Positions 1 through 5,144 of a DNA stretch of 7,545 nt are shown here, in pieces. Source of the DNA: STD1-204 sp041649895 (lineage in GTDB: Bacteria; Patescibacteriota; Minisyncoccia; Minisyncoccales; Minisyncoccaceae); contig JBAZMG010000048.1 of the NCBI GenBank assembly GCA_041649895.1, positions 1-7,545 on the forward strand, in the 5' to 3' direction. The stretch's first letter is position 1. Each line of letters opens with the position of its first letter. Both the position numbers and the translations under genes were made by a program. Under the pieces are notes generated by a model. It had not been told where the DNA came from and did no database searches. It was given only the letters and a program-made list of their open reading frames with translations.

Positions 1-1
1 C

Positions 2-29
2 TTTATTTCTGATTCTTGATTCATAATTC
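2..29 (-). repeat. 7-nt tandem repeat just after the padR-like stop codon
   Basis: Read on the minus strand, directly after the stop codon of the PadR-like gene, the sequence falls into 7-base units: GAATTAT, GAATCAA, GAATCAG, AAATAAA. The first G is shared with the TAG stop. The same unit family follows the ino1 stop at 3200-3227. It has no clear hairpin or T-tract, so it is not an evident intrinsic terminator. Its extent to the left is cut by the window edge. Confidence 0.55.
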
Positions 30-331
30 TAATCAATTTTAAGTAAAATTGATTCGTAATACCCCTTTGCTTTTTCCAATTCCTTCTTGCCTTTATCGGT
101 AATATGATATACGCGCCTGCGTTCGGCAACAGCGCTTTTTACCAAGCCCTGATCTTCCAGGCGATAGAGTACGCGATAAGGGGTTATATTTCCAGGCCGA
201 AAACCAAATTCCCGCTCAATGACCGTTGGCAGATCCCAAGCGTAATTTGACCCGTTTTTTAAAACAGCCAAAATATATATCCAAAGATTTTCTTTTGTAT
301 TTGATTTTTCTAATCGTTCAAAAGGCGTCAT
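29..331 (-). CDS. PadR-like winged-helix transcriptional regulator
   Basis: A 100-residue protein that looks like a minimal PadR-family DNA-binding domain: an N-terminal helix with NLWIYIL (15-21), a recognition-helix region around residues 37-58 ending in YRVLYRLEDQGLV, a wing with RRRVYHIT (71-78), and a C-terminal DKGKKELEKAKG helix (79-90). The hallmark 'RL..QGLV...R..Y.IT.KGKKEL' order is typical of PadR repressors. It lacks the long C-terminal dimerisation helices of larger PadR proteins. It aligns without gaps, about one third identical, to the regulator at 3277-3576, so the two are paralogues. It is divergent from the orphan gene at 473. The start at 331 is the natural one, although no Shine-Dalgarno precedes it. 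The ligand and target are unknown; control of its own promoter, the 371-437 module or the lipid genes are all possible. Confidence 0.85.
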   Translation of the reverse strand: MTPFERLEKSNTKENLWIYILAVLKNGSNYAWDLPTVIEREFGFRPGNITPYRVLYRLEDQGLVKSAVAERRRVYHITDKGKKELEKAKGYYESILLKID

Positions 332-370
332 ATGTTTTCATTTTAGAGGATAAGCAGGGGATAGTAAACA

Positions 371-399
371 TTGACAACAATACGCTATCATTGTATAAT
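371..399 (+). promoter_or_regulatory. Consensus sigma-70 promoter of the first orphan gene
   Basis: A perfect -35 box TTGACA (371-376) and perfect -10 box TATAAT (394-399) are separated by the ideal 17 bases. Transcription should begin near 406-407. An inverted repeat ACAAT/ATTGT (377-381 and 390-394) lies in the spacer and runs into the -10 box; it is not kept in the related promoter at 1217, so it may be chance. The part from about 386 onward is nearly identical to the second copy. Confidence 0.85.
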
Positions 400-406
400 T
401 ATAATT

Positions 407-437
407 AGCAAGGATGGGCGTAGTCTATCCGGCTTAA
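407..437 (+). promoter_or_regulatory. 5' leader hairpin, copy 1
   Basis: The predicted transcript begins almost exactly with a stem-loop: AGC (407-409) pairs with GCT (432-434) and GGAT (412-415) with ATCC (427-430), with AA against a single G as an internal loop and an 11-base terminal loop GGGCGTAGTCT. The same stem, with a longer terminal loop, occurs at 1253-1288 upstream of an unrelated gene. A hairpin at the extreme 5' end could protect the mRNA or act as a regulatory element. The fold is drawn by eye and no free energy was computed. Confidence 0.5.
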
Positions 438-472
438 TAATATTCACGATTACTCATACACGAGGAATTGAA

Positions 473-1084
473 ATGAAAATCGAAGGTGGAATTATTCGGA
501 AGGGTCATGACATGCGAAGAGCATACGATGGCACAATGTACAGCGATTATGAAAAATATATTCCGTTCGCAATTGTTGCGGATGAGGGCGATCCACTCAC
601 CATCGAAATTGTCGGAAAGCAGTATCCCTATCTGCACAAGACAATAAATCGAGACGGCTCGATCGAAATCCATGAACGCTACACTTACCGCGTAAGAATT
701 TACCCGGTTGCGGGAACGATAAAAGAAGTTGTATTTCCTGGATTAAGCACTATTTCCTCCTCGGGGATTGCTGTGAATTCAAGCGGATTCAGGGATTGCT
801 TCGGAAGCTGCGCGGTGGAGTTTTTCTACGCAAAGCCTCACGACGCAGAAGTTCTGCCAGAACGTGACGATAAGTTGACGACATGGGATAGAAGATCGGA
901 GGAGTACGTGTCGTTCACAACAGCGATTAGTCACGAAGAATATACAGAGCTCAAGGACCAGGGAGAAGCTTTGGAAAATGAAAGGCAAAGAAGGCTCGAC
1001 GCTTACGCTCTCGGGGTTCGAAATGATAACGAATCGGCAAGTAAAACAATTTTTGGGAGGATAAAAGAGGTTATCCATCCGTAG
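473..1084 (+). CDS. Orphan protein of 203 residues, function unknown
   Basis: The start at 473 is chosen because AGGA (463-466) lies 6 bases upstream. The in-frame codon at 371 is inside the -35 box and cannot be on the transcript. I do not recognise a family. The protein is soluble-looking with no signal peptide or membrane segment. It has a mixed beta-rich first half with runs of alternating hydrophobic residues (PFAIVADEGDPLTIEIVG, YTYRVRIYPVAGTIKEVVFPG), a small cluster FRDCFGSCAVEFFY with two cysteines, and a charged helical tail (EEYTELKDQGEALENERQRR). Codon use differs from ino1: 6 of 9 leucines are CTC or CTG, whereas ino1 uses TTG or TTA for 18 of 23. This hints at separate ancestry. 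It is transcribed alone: it has its own promoter and a probable terminator. It shows no visible similarity to the next orphan despite their shared promoter and leader. Confidence 0.75.
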   Translation: MKIEGGIIRKGHDMRRAYDGTMYSDYEKYIPFAIVADEGDPLTIEIVGKQYPYLHKTINRDGSIEIHERYTYRVRIYPVAGTIKEVVFPGLSTISSSGIAVNSSGFRDCFGSCAVEFFYAKPHDAEVLPERDDKLTTWDRRSEEYVSFTTAISHEEYTELKDQGEALENERQRRLDAYALGVRNDNESASKTIFGRIKEVIHP

Positions 1085-1128
1085 AGGTGATGCAGCAAAA
1101 ACTTGAAGCAAAGCCTCTTATTTTTTTT
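1083..1128 (+). terminator. Probable intrinsic terminator after the first orphan gene
   Basis: AGAGGT (1083-1088, starting in the stop codon) can pair with GCCTCT (1113-1118) and is followed by a T-rich run TTATTTTTTTT (1118-1128). The loop is long, 24 bases, so the stem is weaker than in a textbook terminator, but the position right after the stop and the T-run favour it. Confidence 0.5.
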
Positions 1129-1216
1129 GGGAAAAGTTATTTTAATCTGGAAATAATGCATGAAATTAAATTTTTCTCATAAACAGTTTTTATAGAGAAT
1201 GGTAAGTAATATTGTA

Positions 1217-1245
1217 TTGACATTAATACTATATCATTGTATAAC
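1217..1245 (+). promoter_or_regulatory. Near-consensus sigma-70 promoter of the second orphan gene
   Basis: TTGACA (1217-1222) and TATAAC (1240-1245) are separated by 17 bases. From TATCATTGTATAA through TATAATTAGCAAGGATG the sequence matches the promoter-leader at 371-437 almost base for base, which marks the two as copies of one module. The part of the spacer just after the -35 box has diverged. Confidence 0.85.
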
Positions 1246-1252
1246 TATAATT

Positions 1253-1288
1253 AGCAAGGATGAACGTAGTCTAGTAGTTTATCCGGCT
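1253..1288 (+). promoter_or_regulatory. 5' leader hairpin, copy 2
   Basis: AGC (1253-1255) with GCT (1286-1288) and GGAT (1258-1261) with ATCC (1281-1284) form the same stem as copy 1. The terminal loop is 19 bases instead of 11 because of an insertion after CGTAGTCTA. Identical stem halves kept on both sides of a changed loop suggest that the structure matters. The stem begins at the predicted transcription start (about 1252). Confidence 0.5.
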
Positions 1289-1321
1289 TGAATTTATTCT
1301 TACATTACTAGGTGAAGTAGT

Positions 1322-1948
1322 ATGAGTAAGTTGATTGACTTGTATAAAAAACTTCAAAGTTTGGAAGTTGAGCGCAAAATCGACCCATCTTCATGGGTTG
1401 AAAGCGCAGGTACCGATTCTTGGAGGCACAGACCCACATCTTGGTCATCGGAGAAATCCAGGATAGCAGACATAAAGAGCTTTCAAATGATGGCCTATTG
1501 GGGACCGGAAGATTATACCGTGTATGTAGGCCTCAATCGGAGTTTTTTCGCTAATCTGCTCTCGAAAGTAGACCTCAAAGATATTTGTAAAGAGTTTGAA
1601 GCCGTGTTTTCGAAATTCGAACCATCGGTTGACATCAACTTTGAACACAAATACATTCTTTTCAGATTTAGCGAGGTTGTAGCAACAGTTTCGCTTAACG
1701 AGGAATGTGTTTTACGCAAACACGAGGCTGACTTAAAGAACAACGATCTTTTTCCGAATAAATGGGACAACTTTGACTCGACCGGTCGATTTATCTACGA
1801 CGATCAAGGACAAACTAGACTCGTCCAGAAATTCGATATCTGTCGAACGATAAATTTACAACTGTATCTCACGGGCGGAATGTCCGAACGCGCGTATCGA
1901 AAATTTATGGACGAACGCCGGCAATGCCAAGAAAGCTCATCATTTTAA
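1322..1948 (+). CDS. Orphan protein of 208 residues, function unknown
   Basis: The start is supported by AGGTGA (1310-1315), 6 bases upstream. No family is recognised. The protein is soluble-looking: an N-terminal helix (SKLIDLYKKLQSLEVERK), a tryptophan-rich stretch SSWVESAGTDSWRHRPTSW (residues 24-42), an alternating beta segment around DYTVYVGLNRSFFANLL, a helix VDLKDICKEFEAVFSKF, further strands (KYILFRFSEVVATVSL), and a C-terminal helix rich in Arg and Glu (SERAYRKFMDERRQCQ). No catalytic motif, signal peptide or membrane segment is visible. Leucine codons are CTN in 11 of 17 cases, unlike ino1 (5 of 23). It forms a single-gene unit with its own promoter, leader hairpin and terminator. 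The protein is not visibly related to the 473-1084 product. Confidence 0.75.
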   Translation: MSKLIDLYKKLQSLEVERKIDPSSWVESAGTDSWRHRPTSWSSEKSRIADIKSFQMMAYWGPEDYTVYVGLNRSFFANLLSKVDLKDICKEFEAVFSKFEPSVDINFEHKYILFRFSEVVATVSLNEECVLRKHEADLKNNDLFPNKWDNFDSTGRFIYDDQGQTRLVQKFDICRTINLQLYLTGGMSERAYRKFMDERRQCQESSSF

Positions 1949-1966
1949 TTAAAGGGTCAATCTAAT

Positions 1967-1999
1967 AAGCTCACTGTTTTTTAAGTGAGTTTTTATTTT
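1967..1999 (+). terminator. Intrinsic terminator after the second orphan gene
   Basis: CTCACT (1970-1975) pairs with AGTGAG (1984-1989), extended by weak G-T and A-T pairs outward, with an 8-base loop and a downstream T-rich run TTTTTATTTT (1990-1999). This separates the orphan gene from the ino1 promoter that begins 6 bases later. Confidence 0.8.
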
Positions 2000-2004
2000 G
2001 CGTA

Positions 2005-2032
2005 TTGACAAACTATTTTACAGCTGTAAAAT
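2005..2032 (+). promoter_or_regulatory. ino1 promoter
   Basis: TTGACA (2005-2010) and TAAAAT (2027-2032) are separated by 16 bases. A start of transcription near 2039 would give a leader of about 38 bases, A/T-rich and with no Shine-Dalgarno before the ATG at 2077. Almost the entire spacer and the -10 box lie in a perfect palindrome (2013-2034). Confidence 0.7.
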
Positions 2033-2034
2033 AG
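2013..2034. promoter_or_regulatory. Perfect 22-bp palindrome, probable operator in the ino1 promoter
   Basis: CTATTTTACAG (2013-2023) is followed without spacer by its exact reverse complement (2024-2034). The centre reads TACA-GC-TGTA, which fits the TACAnnTGTA core known for BlaI/MecI/CopY-type winged-helix repressors. The position between -35 and -10, covering the -10, would block RNA polymerase. There is no T-run after it, so it is not a terminator. Which regulator binds it cannot be told from sequence; the PadR-like proteins of this window are candidates by proximity only. Confidence 0.75.
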
Positions 2035-2076
2035 AATACAAGATAAATAAACATAATTATAAAATTATCTAATAAT

Positions 2077-3192
2077 ATGGCAGACGACAAAGAAATCAAA
2101 ATCGCGATTGCCGGAATCGGCAATTGTTGCAGCTCCTTGGTTCAGGGTATCTATTATTACAAAGACATCAAGGACGATGATGAATTGGTTCCCGGATTGA
2201 TGCACAACATCATCGGAGGCTATAAGATCTCAGACATAAAGATCGTAGCCGCTTTTGATATTGACGCCAGAAAAGTTGGAAAAGATATCGGTGAAGCGAT
2301 CTTTGAAAAACCGAATTGTACCATTACTTTTTGCCACGATGTCCCGAAAGACATTGGTGTAAAAGTGCAAATGGGTCCGGTTTTGGACGGTGTTGCTCCG
2401 CATATGAAAGATTATCCGGAAGAACAAACCTTTATCGTATCCGACGAAAAACCGGTAAACGTTACCGAAGAATTGAAAAAATCAGGAGCGCAAATTTTGG
2501 TAAATTATATGCCCGTGGGTTCTCAAAAAGCGGTGGAATATTACGCTCAAGCCGCCATTGACGCGGGGTGCGCTTTCGTAAACTGTATGCCTATTTTTAT
2601 CGCATCCGAACCGGAATGGGAAGAAAAATTCAAGAAAGCCGGTCTGCCTTGCGTGGGTGACGATATTAAGGCACAGGTCGGCTCAACAATCGTGCACCGA
2701 ACTTTGGCACACTTATACGGACAAAGGGGTGTAAAAATAGAGAGATCTTATCAATTGAATGTCGGGGGCAATACAGATTTCTTGAATATGTATGGCGAAA
2801 GATCCCGATTAAAATCAAAAAAATTATCCAAAACCGAAGCGGTCGAATCTCAACTTGCCAAACGATTGAGCTATGACAATTTGCACATCGGACCATCCGA
2901 TTATGTTCCGTTCTTAAAAGATAATAAGATCGGATTTATCAGAATTGAAGGAAGAAAATTCGGAAATGTTCCCACTCATATTGAGATCAGATTATCGGTT
3001 GAAGATTCTCCCAATTCGGCTGGCTGCGTGATCGACGCGGTGAGGATGGCCAAGCTTGGATTGGATCGGGGTATCAGTGGCTCGCTATTATCGCCCTCCG
3101 CTTATCTGATGAAACATCCGCCCGTTCAGTTTGTTGACGAAAAAGCGTACGAGATGGTACAGGAATTTATTGCTAACAAACGAGAAAGATAG
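2077..3192 (+). CDS. ino1: Inositol-1-phosphate synthase (myo-inositol-3-phosphate synthase)
   Basis: Converts D-glucose 6-phosphate to 1D-myo-inositol 3-phosphate (same as L-myo-inositol 1-phosphate) using bound NAD+; cytosolic, and the entry point to all inositol compounds. The protein has 371 residues, close to the short prokaryotic form (about 360-390) rather than the eukaryotic form of about 510. Visible hallmarks are the Rossmann NAD loop AGIGNCCSS (12-20), the GDDIKAQVGST signature (194-204), NVGGNTDFLNM (228-238), PSDYVPFLKDNK (273-284), the RIEGRKFGNVP strand (289-299), and SVEDSPNSAGCVIDAVRMAK (307-326) with LSPSAYLMKHPP (338-349) at the C-terminus. There is no sign of truncation. 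It has its own promoter with a palindromic operator. No terminator is seen before the regulator at 3277, so read-through into the lipid genes is possible. Leucine codons are mostly TTG and TTA. Confidence 0.96.
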   Translation: MADDKEIKIAIAGIGNCCSSLVQGIYYYKDIKDDDELVPGLMHNIIGGYKISDIKIVAAFDIDARKVGKDIGEAIFEKPNCTITFCHDVPKDIGVKVQMGPVLDGVAPHMKDYPEEQTFIVSDEKPVNVTEELKKSGAQILVNYMPVGSQKAVEYYAQAAIDAGCAFVNCMPIFIASEPEWEEKFKKAGLPCVGDDIKAQVGSTIVHRTLAHLYGQRGVKIERSYQLNVGGNTDFLNMYGERSRLKSKKLSKTEAVESQLAKRLSYDNLHIGPSDYVPFLKDNKIGFIRIEGRKFGNVPTHIEIRLSVEDSPNSAGCVIDAVRMAKLGLDRGISGSLLSPSAYLMKHPPVQFVDEKAYEMVQEFIANKRER

Positions 3193-3199
3193 TATATTG

Positions 3200-3234
3200 G
3201 AATCAAGAATAAAGAATTAAGAATAACGAAAAAT
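3200..3234 (+). repeat. 7-nt tandem repeat in the ino1 3' region
   Basis: Units GAATCAA, GAATAAA, GAATTAA, GAATAAC (3200-3227), then the decayed GAAAAAT. It begins 7 bases after the ino1 stop. The phase and consensus (GAATNAA) match the repeat after the first PadR-like stop at 2-29, in the same orientation relative to the gene. It could be a slippage-born spacer or part of a 3'-end signal. Confidence 0.6.
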
Positions 3235-3243
3235 TAATAATTC

Positions 3244-3268
3244 ATCCGGTTAAGTGATTTTGCCGGGT
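3244..3268 (+). other. Small GC-rich hairpin before the second PadR-like gene
   Basis: ATCCGGT (3244-3250) can pair with GCCGGGT (3262-3268), using three G-T pairs, around an 11-base loop. It stands out in an otherwise A/T-rich gap and lies 8 bases before the ATG at 3277. There is no T-run behind it, so it is more likely to affect translation or mRNA processing than to terminate. Modest evidence. Confidence 0.35.
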
Positions 3269-3276
3269 AAAAATAT

Positions 3277-3576
3277 ATGGAACCAATAAAAAGATTTAAT
3301 AACTCGGTAGCGGAAGGTAATTTGTGGATATATGTTTTGTCTCTTGCCAAAGAAGAAGAAGTTCAGGAGCGGGAAGTCACAAAATTGATCTTCGAGAAAT
3401 TCGGATTTTTGCCAAACGACTTGATGGTTAAAACGGTTTTGTTTCGTTTGAAAAAGGACGGTTATGCCACAAAAGAAAGATTAAAGAGCGAGAAAGCGTA
3501 CAAAGCCACGGAAAAAGGATTAAAAGAATTGGATGCCGCGAAAGGCGTTTGCCAGACATTATTACAGAAGATATAA
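3277..3576 (+). CDS. Divergent PadR-like winged-helix protein
   Basis: A 99-residue protein that aligns end to end without gaps to the PadR-like protein at 29-331. By hand count 34 positions are identical, including NLWIY (15-19), FGF.P (42-46), VL.RL...G (54-62), Y..T.KG.KEL (75-85) and AKG (88-90). The winged helix-turn-helix core is kept, but the basic wing (RRRVYHIT in the paralogue) has become SEKAYKAT, so DNA preference may differ. No Shine-Dalgarno is visible. The gene sits 84 bases after ino1, and its stop is only 4 bases before the ATG of a CDP-alcohol phosphatidyltransferase, so the two are almost certainly co-transcribed and probably translationally coupled. A local regulator of the inositol-lipid genes is the natural inference; DNA binding is not proven by the sequence. 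Confidence 0.75.
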   Translation: MEPIKRFNNSVAEGNLWIYVLSLAKEEEVQEREVTKLIFEKFGFLPNDLMVKTVLFRLKKDGYATKERLKSEKAYKATEKGLKELDAAKGVCQTLLQKI

Positions 3577-3580
3577 CAGG

Positions 3581-4189
3581 ATGCTTGATAAAAAACGCCA
3601 TTTATTCAAGGATATATTAAAAGAAATCGGGAATTTATTTTCCCGTTTTCCTTTTTCTCCAGATCAATATACTTTTGTTAGTATAATTTTCAGTTTGCTC
3701 GCCGCTTTTTTTATCATAAAACAAAGCTTTTTATTTGCTTTGATATTTTTTGTTATCGCCGCCTGTTTGGATTCAATTGACGGCGCTGTTGCCAGGAAAA
3801 AAAACATAGAAACAAAAAAGGGAGCCTACTTGGACACGATAATCGACCGGTACGTGGAGGGAATCACTCTTTTTTCAATGCTATTTCTTCCTTTGCCGAA
3901 AATATTTTTAGAACCCTATGTCTGGATATTTTTGGCTCTTTTCGGTTCCGTTGTCACGACATACAGCAAAGCCGCGGCCAAAGAAAAGGATCTTGTCAAT
4001 GTTGAGCTTAAGGGGGGATTATTCTCGCGAGGCGAAAGACTGATCACAATGTCGTTGATGCTATTTATGGCAATATTCGACAGAACATTTTTATCGACAA
4101 GCTATCTCTTGATTTTGATGGTGTTTTTGGTCAATATAACGGCCGTTCAAAGGATCTGTTCGGCCATCAGCGATAAAAAGCATACATAG
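3581..4189 (+). CDS. CDP-alcohol phosphatidyltransferase, intact motif (paralogue A)
   Basis: A membrane enzyme of the class that transfers a phospho-group from a CDP-linked lipid or alcohol to an acceptor alcohol. The 202 residues carry the full signature D64-x2-D67-G68-x2-A71-R72-x8-G81-x3-D85-x3-D89, with the metal-binding and catalytic aspartates all present. About six hydrophobic helices are visible, such as FVSIIFSLLAAFFII and LFALIFFVIAACL. A later KGGLFSRGERL stretch (144-154) recurs in the two relatives downstream. The start at 3581 is preferred over an in-frame ATG at 3533 because the latter overlaps the regulator gene and because the paralogue at 5145 begins with the same MLDKKR. 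With ino1 upstream, inositol phosphate is a plausible acceptor (phosphatidyl- or archaetidyl-inositol-phosphate synthase type), but phosphatidylglycerophosphate synthase or another alcohol is not excluded. Confidence 0.9.
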   Translation: MLDKKRHLFKDILKEIGNLFSRFPFSPDQYTFVSIIFSLLAAFFIIKQSFLFALIFFVIAACLDSIDGAVARKKNIETKKGAYLDTIIDRYVEGITLFSMLFLPLPKIFLEPYVWIFLALFGSVVTTYSKAAAKEKDLVNVELKGGLFSRGERLITMSLMLFMAIFDRTFLSTSYLLILMVFLVNITAVQRICSAISDKKHT

Positions 4190-4195
4190 GCGCGG

Positions 4196-4234
4196 AAGAA
4201 ATTTCTTGACGGACTTGTTTTTAAATATTATGCT
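4196..4234 (+). promoter_or_regulatory. Probable promoter of the ATP-grasp gene
   Basis: TTGACG (4206-4211) and TATGCT (4229-4234) are 17 bases apart. A 12-base perfect palindrome AAGAAATTTCTT (4196-4207) overlaps the first two bases of the -35 box and could be an operator. The partial homologous gene at 7147 also has a TCTTGACG-type -35. The ATP-grasp gene may therefore be transcribed separately from the genes before it. Confidence 0.5.
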
Positions 4235-4278
4235 ATTAATAATGTCATTAAGATTAAAAAAATAAACAATCTAAAAAT

Positions 4279-5103
4279 ATGCCAAAAGCAATAGGAATAT
4301 ATAGAGAAGCGAAACTCGGTTTGAAGGTGGAAGGAGATCGAAAGATCCTTGATTTTACCGCCAAAGAATTGGAAAAAAAAGGATTCGATATGGTCACAAT
4401 CTTTCCCTCGCAATTCATTAAAGAAAGAACTGGAGACAGAGATTCGGACTTGATCTTTACAATGGCGAGAGACGCGGGTATTAACGATTATTTGTCACTG
4501 ATCAAGGATAACAGCCCGATTTTTATCATAAATTCTCCGGCCGCTATCAGAGTTTCTTTTAACAGGTTTTTAACTTATGAAAAGATCGGCGATTTTGACG
4601 TTAGGGTTCCCGAAGCCAGGGTTTACGGCATAGACGATATTGTTTTCTCCGACCTTGAAGGCAAAGCTATTATAAAACCGGCAAATCGCCACGAGTATTG
4701 GTTTGTGGTCGAAAAGGAATTTCACTTTAATGCCGCGATGGAGACTTATAAACAAAAGGGCATCGACGAAGTTATGGTGCAGAGATTTATAAAAGGTGAA
4801 GACGTAAAATTTTACGCGATCGGCGACAGGGTTATCATCCCCAAATCGGCCAAAGAGAATTTTCCGGAAAAAACAATAAAGGAAATAGAAAAAAACGTCT
4901 TGGATATTGAAAAGGCAACCGGACTGAAGATATTGGGCGGCGATTTCGTTGTTGATCCGAAAGACGACTACAAAGTATATTGCGTGGACATAAACGATTG
5001 GCCGACCTTTAGCGTGATCGGTGAGTTTTCGCAAGAGGAAGCGGGAGCGGAGATCGCGAATTTGATATTCGACGAATTTGAGAAACACAAAAAAAATAAT
5101 TAA
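4279..5103 (+). CDS. ATP-grasp domain protein, inositol-phosphate-kinase-like or RimK-like
   Basis: A soluble protein of 274 residues. The N-terminal alpha/beta domain (1-105) begins with IGIYRE and contains LDFTAKELEKKGF and LIFTMARDAGIND. The ATP-grasp part follows: RVPEARVY linker (109-115), nucleotide-binding lysine in AIIKPANRH (K133), adenine/hinge strand VMVQRFIKGEDVKFYAIGDR (165-184), and the Mg site GGDFVVD (D222) with CVDINDWP (D237, N239). The DxN pair with a following proline resembles inositol 1,3,4-trisphosphate 5/6-kinases, where RimK-type ligases usually have ExN. Given ino1 nearby, phosphorylation of an inositol compound is an attractive guess, but ligation of an amino acid or other acyl group is equally possible for this fold. 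It lies between two paralogous CDP-alcohol phosphatidyltransferases. There is no Shine-Dalgarno. A paralogue of its N-terminal domain starts at 7147. Confidence 0.8.
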   Translation: MPKAIGIYREAKLGLKVEGDRKILDFTAKELEKKGFDMVTIFPSQFIKERTGDRDSDLIFTMARDAGINDYLSLIKDNSPIFIINSPAAIRVSFNRFLTYEKIGDFDVRVPEARVYGIDDIVFSDLEGKAIIKPANRHEYWFVVEKEFHFNAAMETYKQKGIDEVMVQRFIKGEDVKFYAIGDRVIIPKSAKENFPEKTIKEIEKNVLDIEKATGLKILGGDFVVDPKDDYKVYCVDINDWPTFSVIGEFSQEEAGAEIANLIFDEFEKHKKNN

Positions 5104-5144
5104 TCAAAAAAGTCTTCCGCATTTCTCGCTAAAAACTCCACTTT

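Noticed and set aside
360..389. Inverted repeat GATAG/CTATC around the -35 box of the first promoter as an operator
   Set aside because: Only 5 bases per arm, 20 bases apart, and not kept in the second copy of the module.
414..437. Leader micro-ORF ATG GGC GTA GTC TAT CCG GCT TAA, and its counterpart at 1260-1274
   Set aside because: The peptides differ in length (7 and 4 codons) and the AAGG before ATG is too close to act as a Shine-Dalgarno. RNA structure explains the conservation better, though MxVV is shared.
371..472. Upstream in-frame start of the first orphan gene at 371, 34 codons longer
   Set aside because: The codon lies inside the -35 box TTGACA and upstream of the transcription start; the ATG at 473 has a well-placed Shine-Dalgarno.
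371..1948. Integron-like or CRISPR-like array built on the repeated leaders
   Set aside because: Only two copies, both contain a promoter, no recombination-site core, no integrase and no spacer pattern.
2013..2034. Palindrome upstream of ino1 as a transcription terminator
   Set aside because: No T-run follows on either side in a fitting position, and it sits between -35 and -10 boxes; a real terminator lies at 1967-1999.
3533..3580. Longer start of CDP-alcohol phosphatidyltransferase A at 3533
   Set aside because: It would overlap the regulator gene by 44 bases with an arginine-rich extension; the paralogue at 5145 starts with the same MLDKKR as the ATG at 3581.
4570..5088. 172-codon open frame on the minus strand
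   Set aside because: It is fully antisense to the ATP-grasp gene, whose motifs are convincing; the antisense product has no recognisable features.
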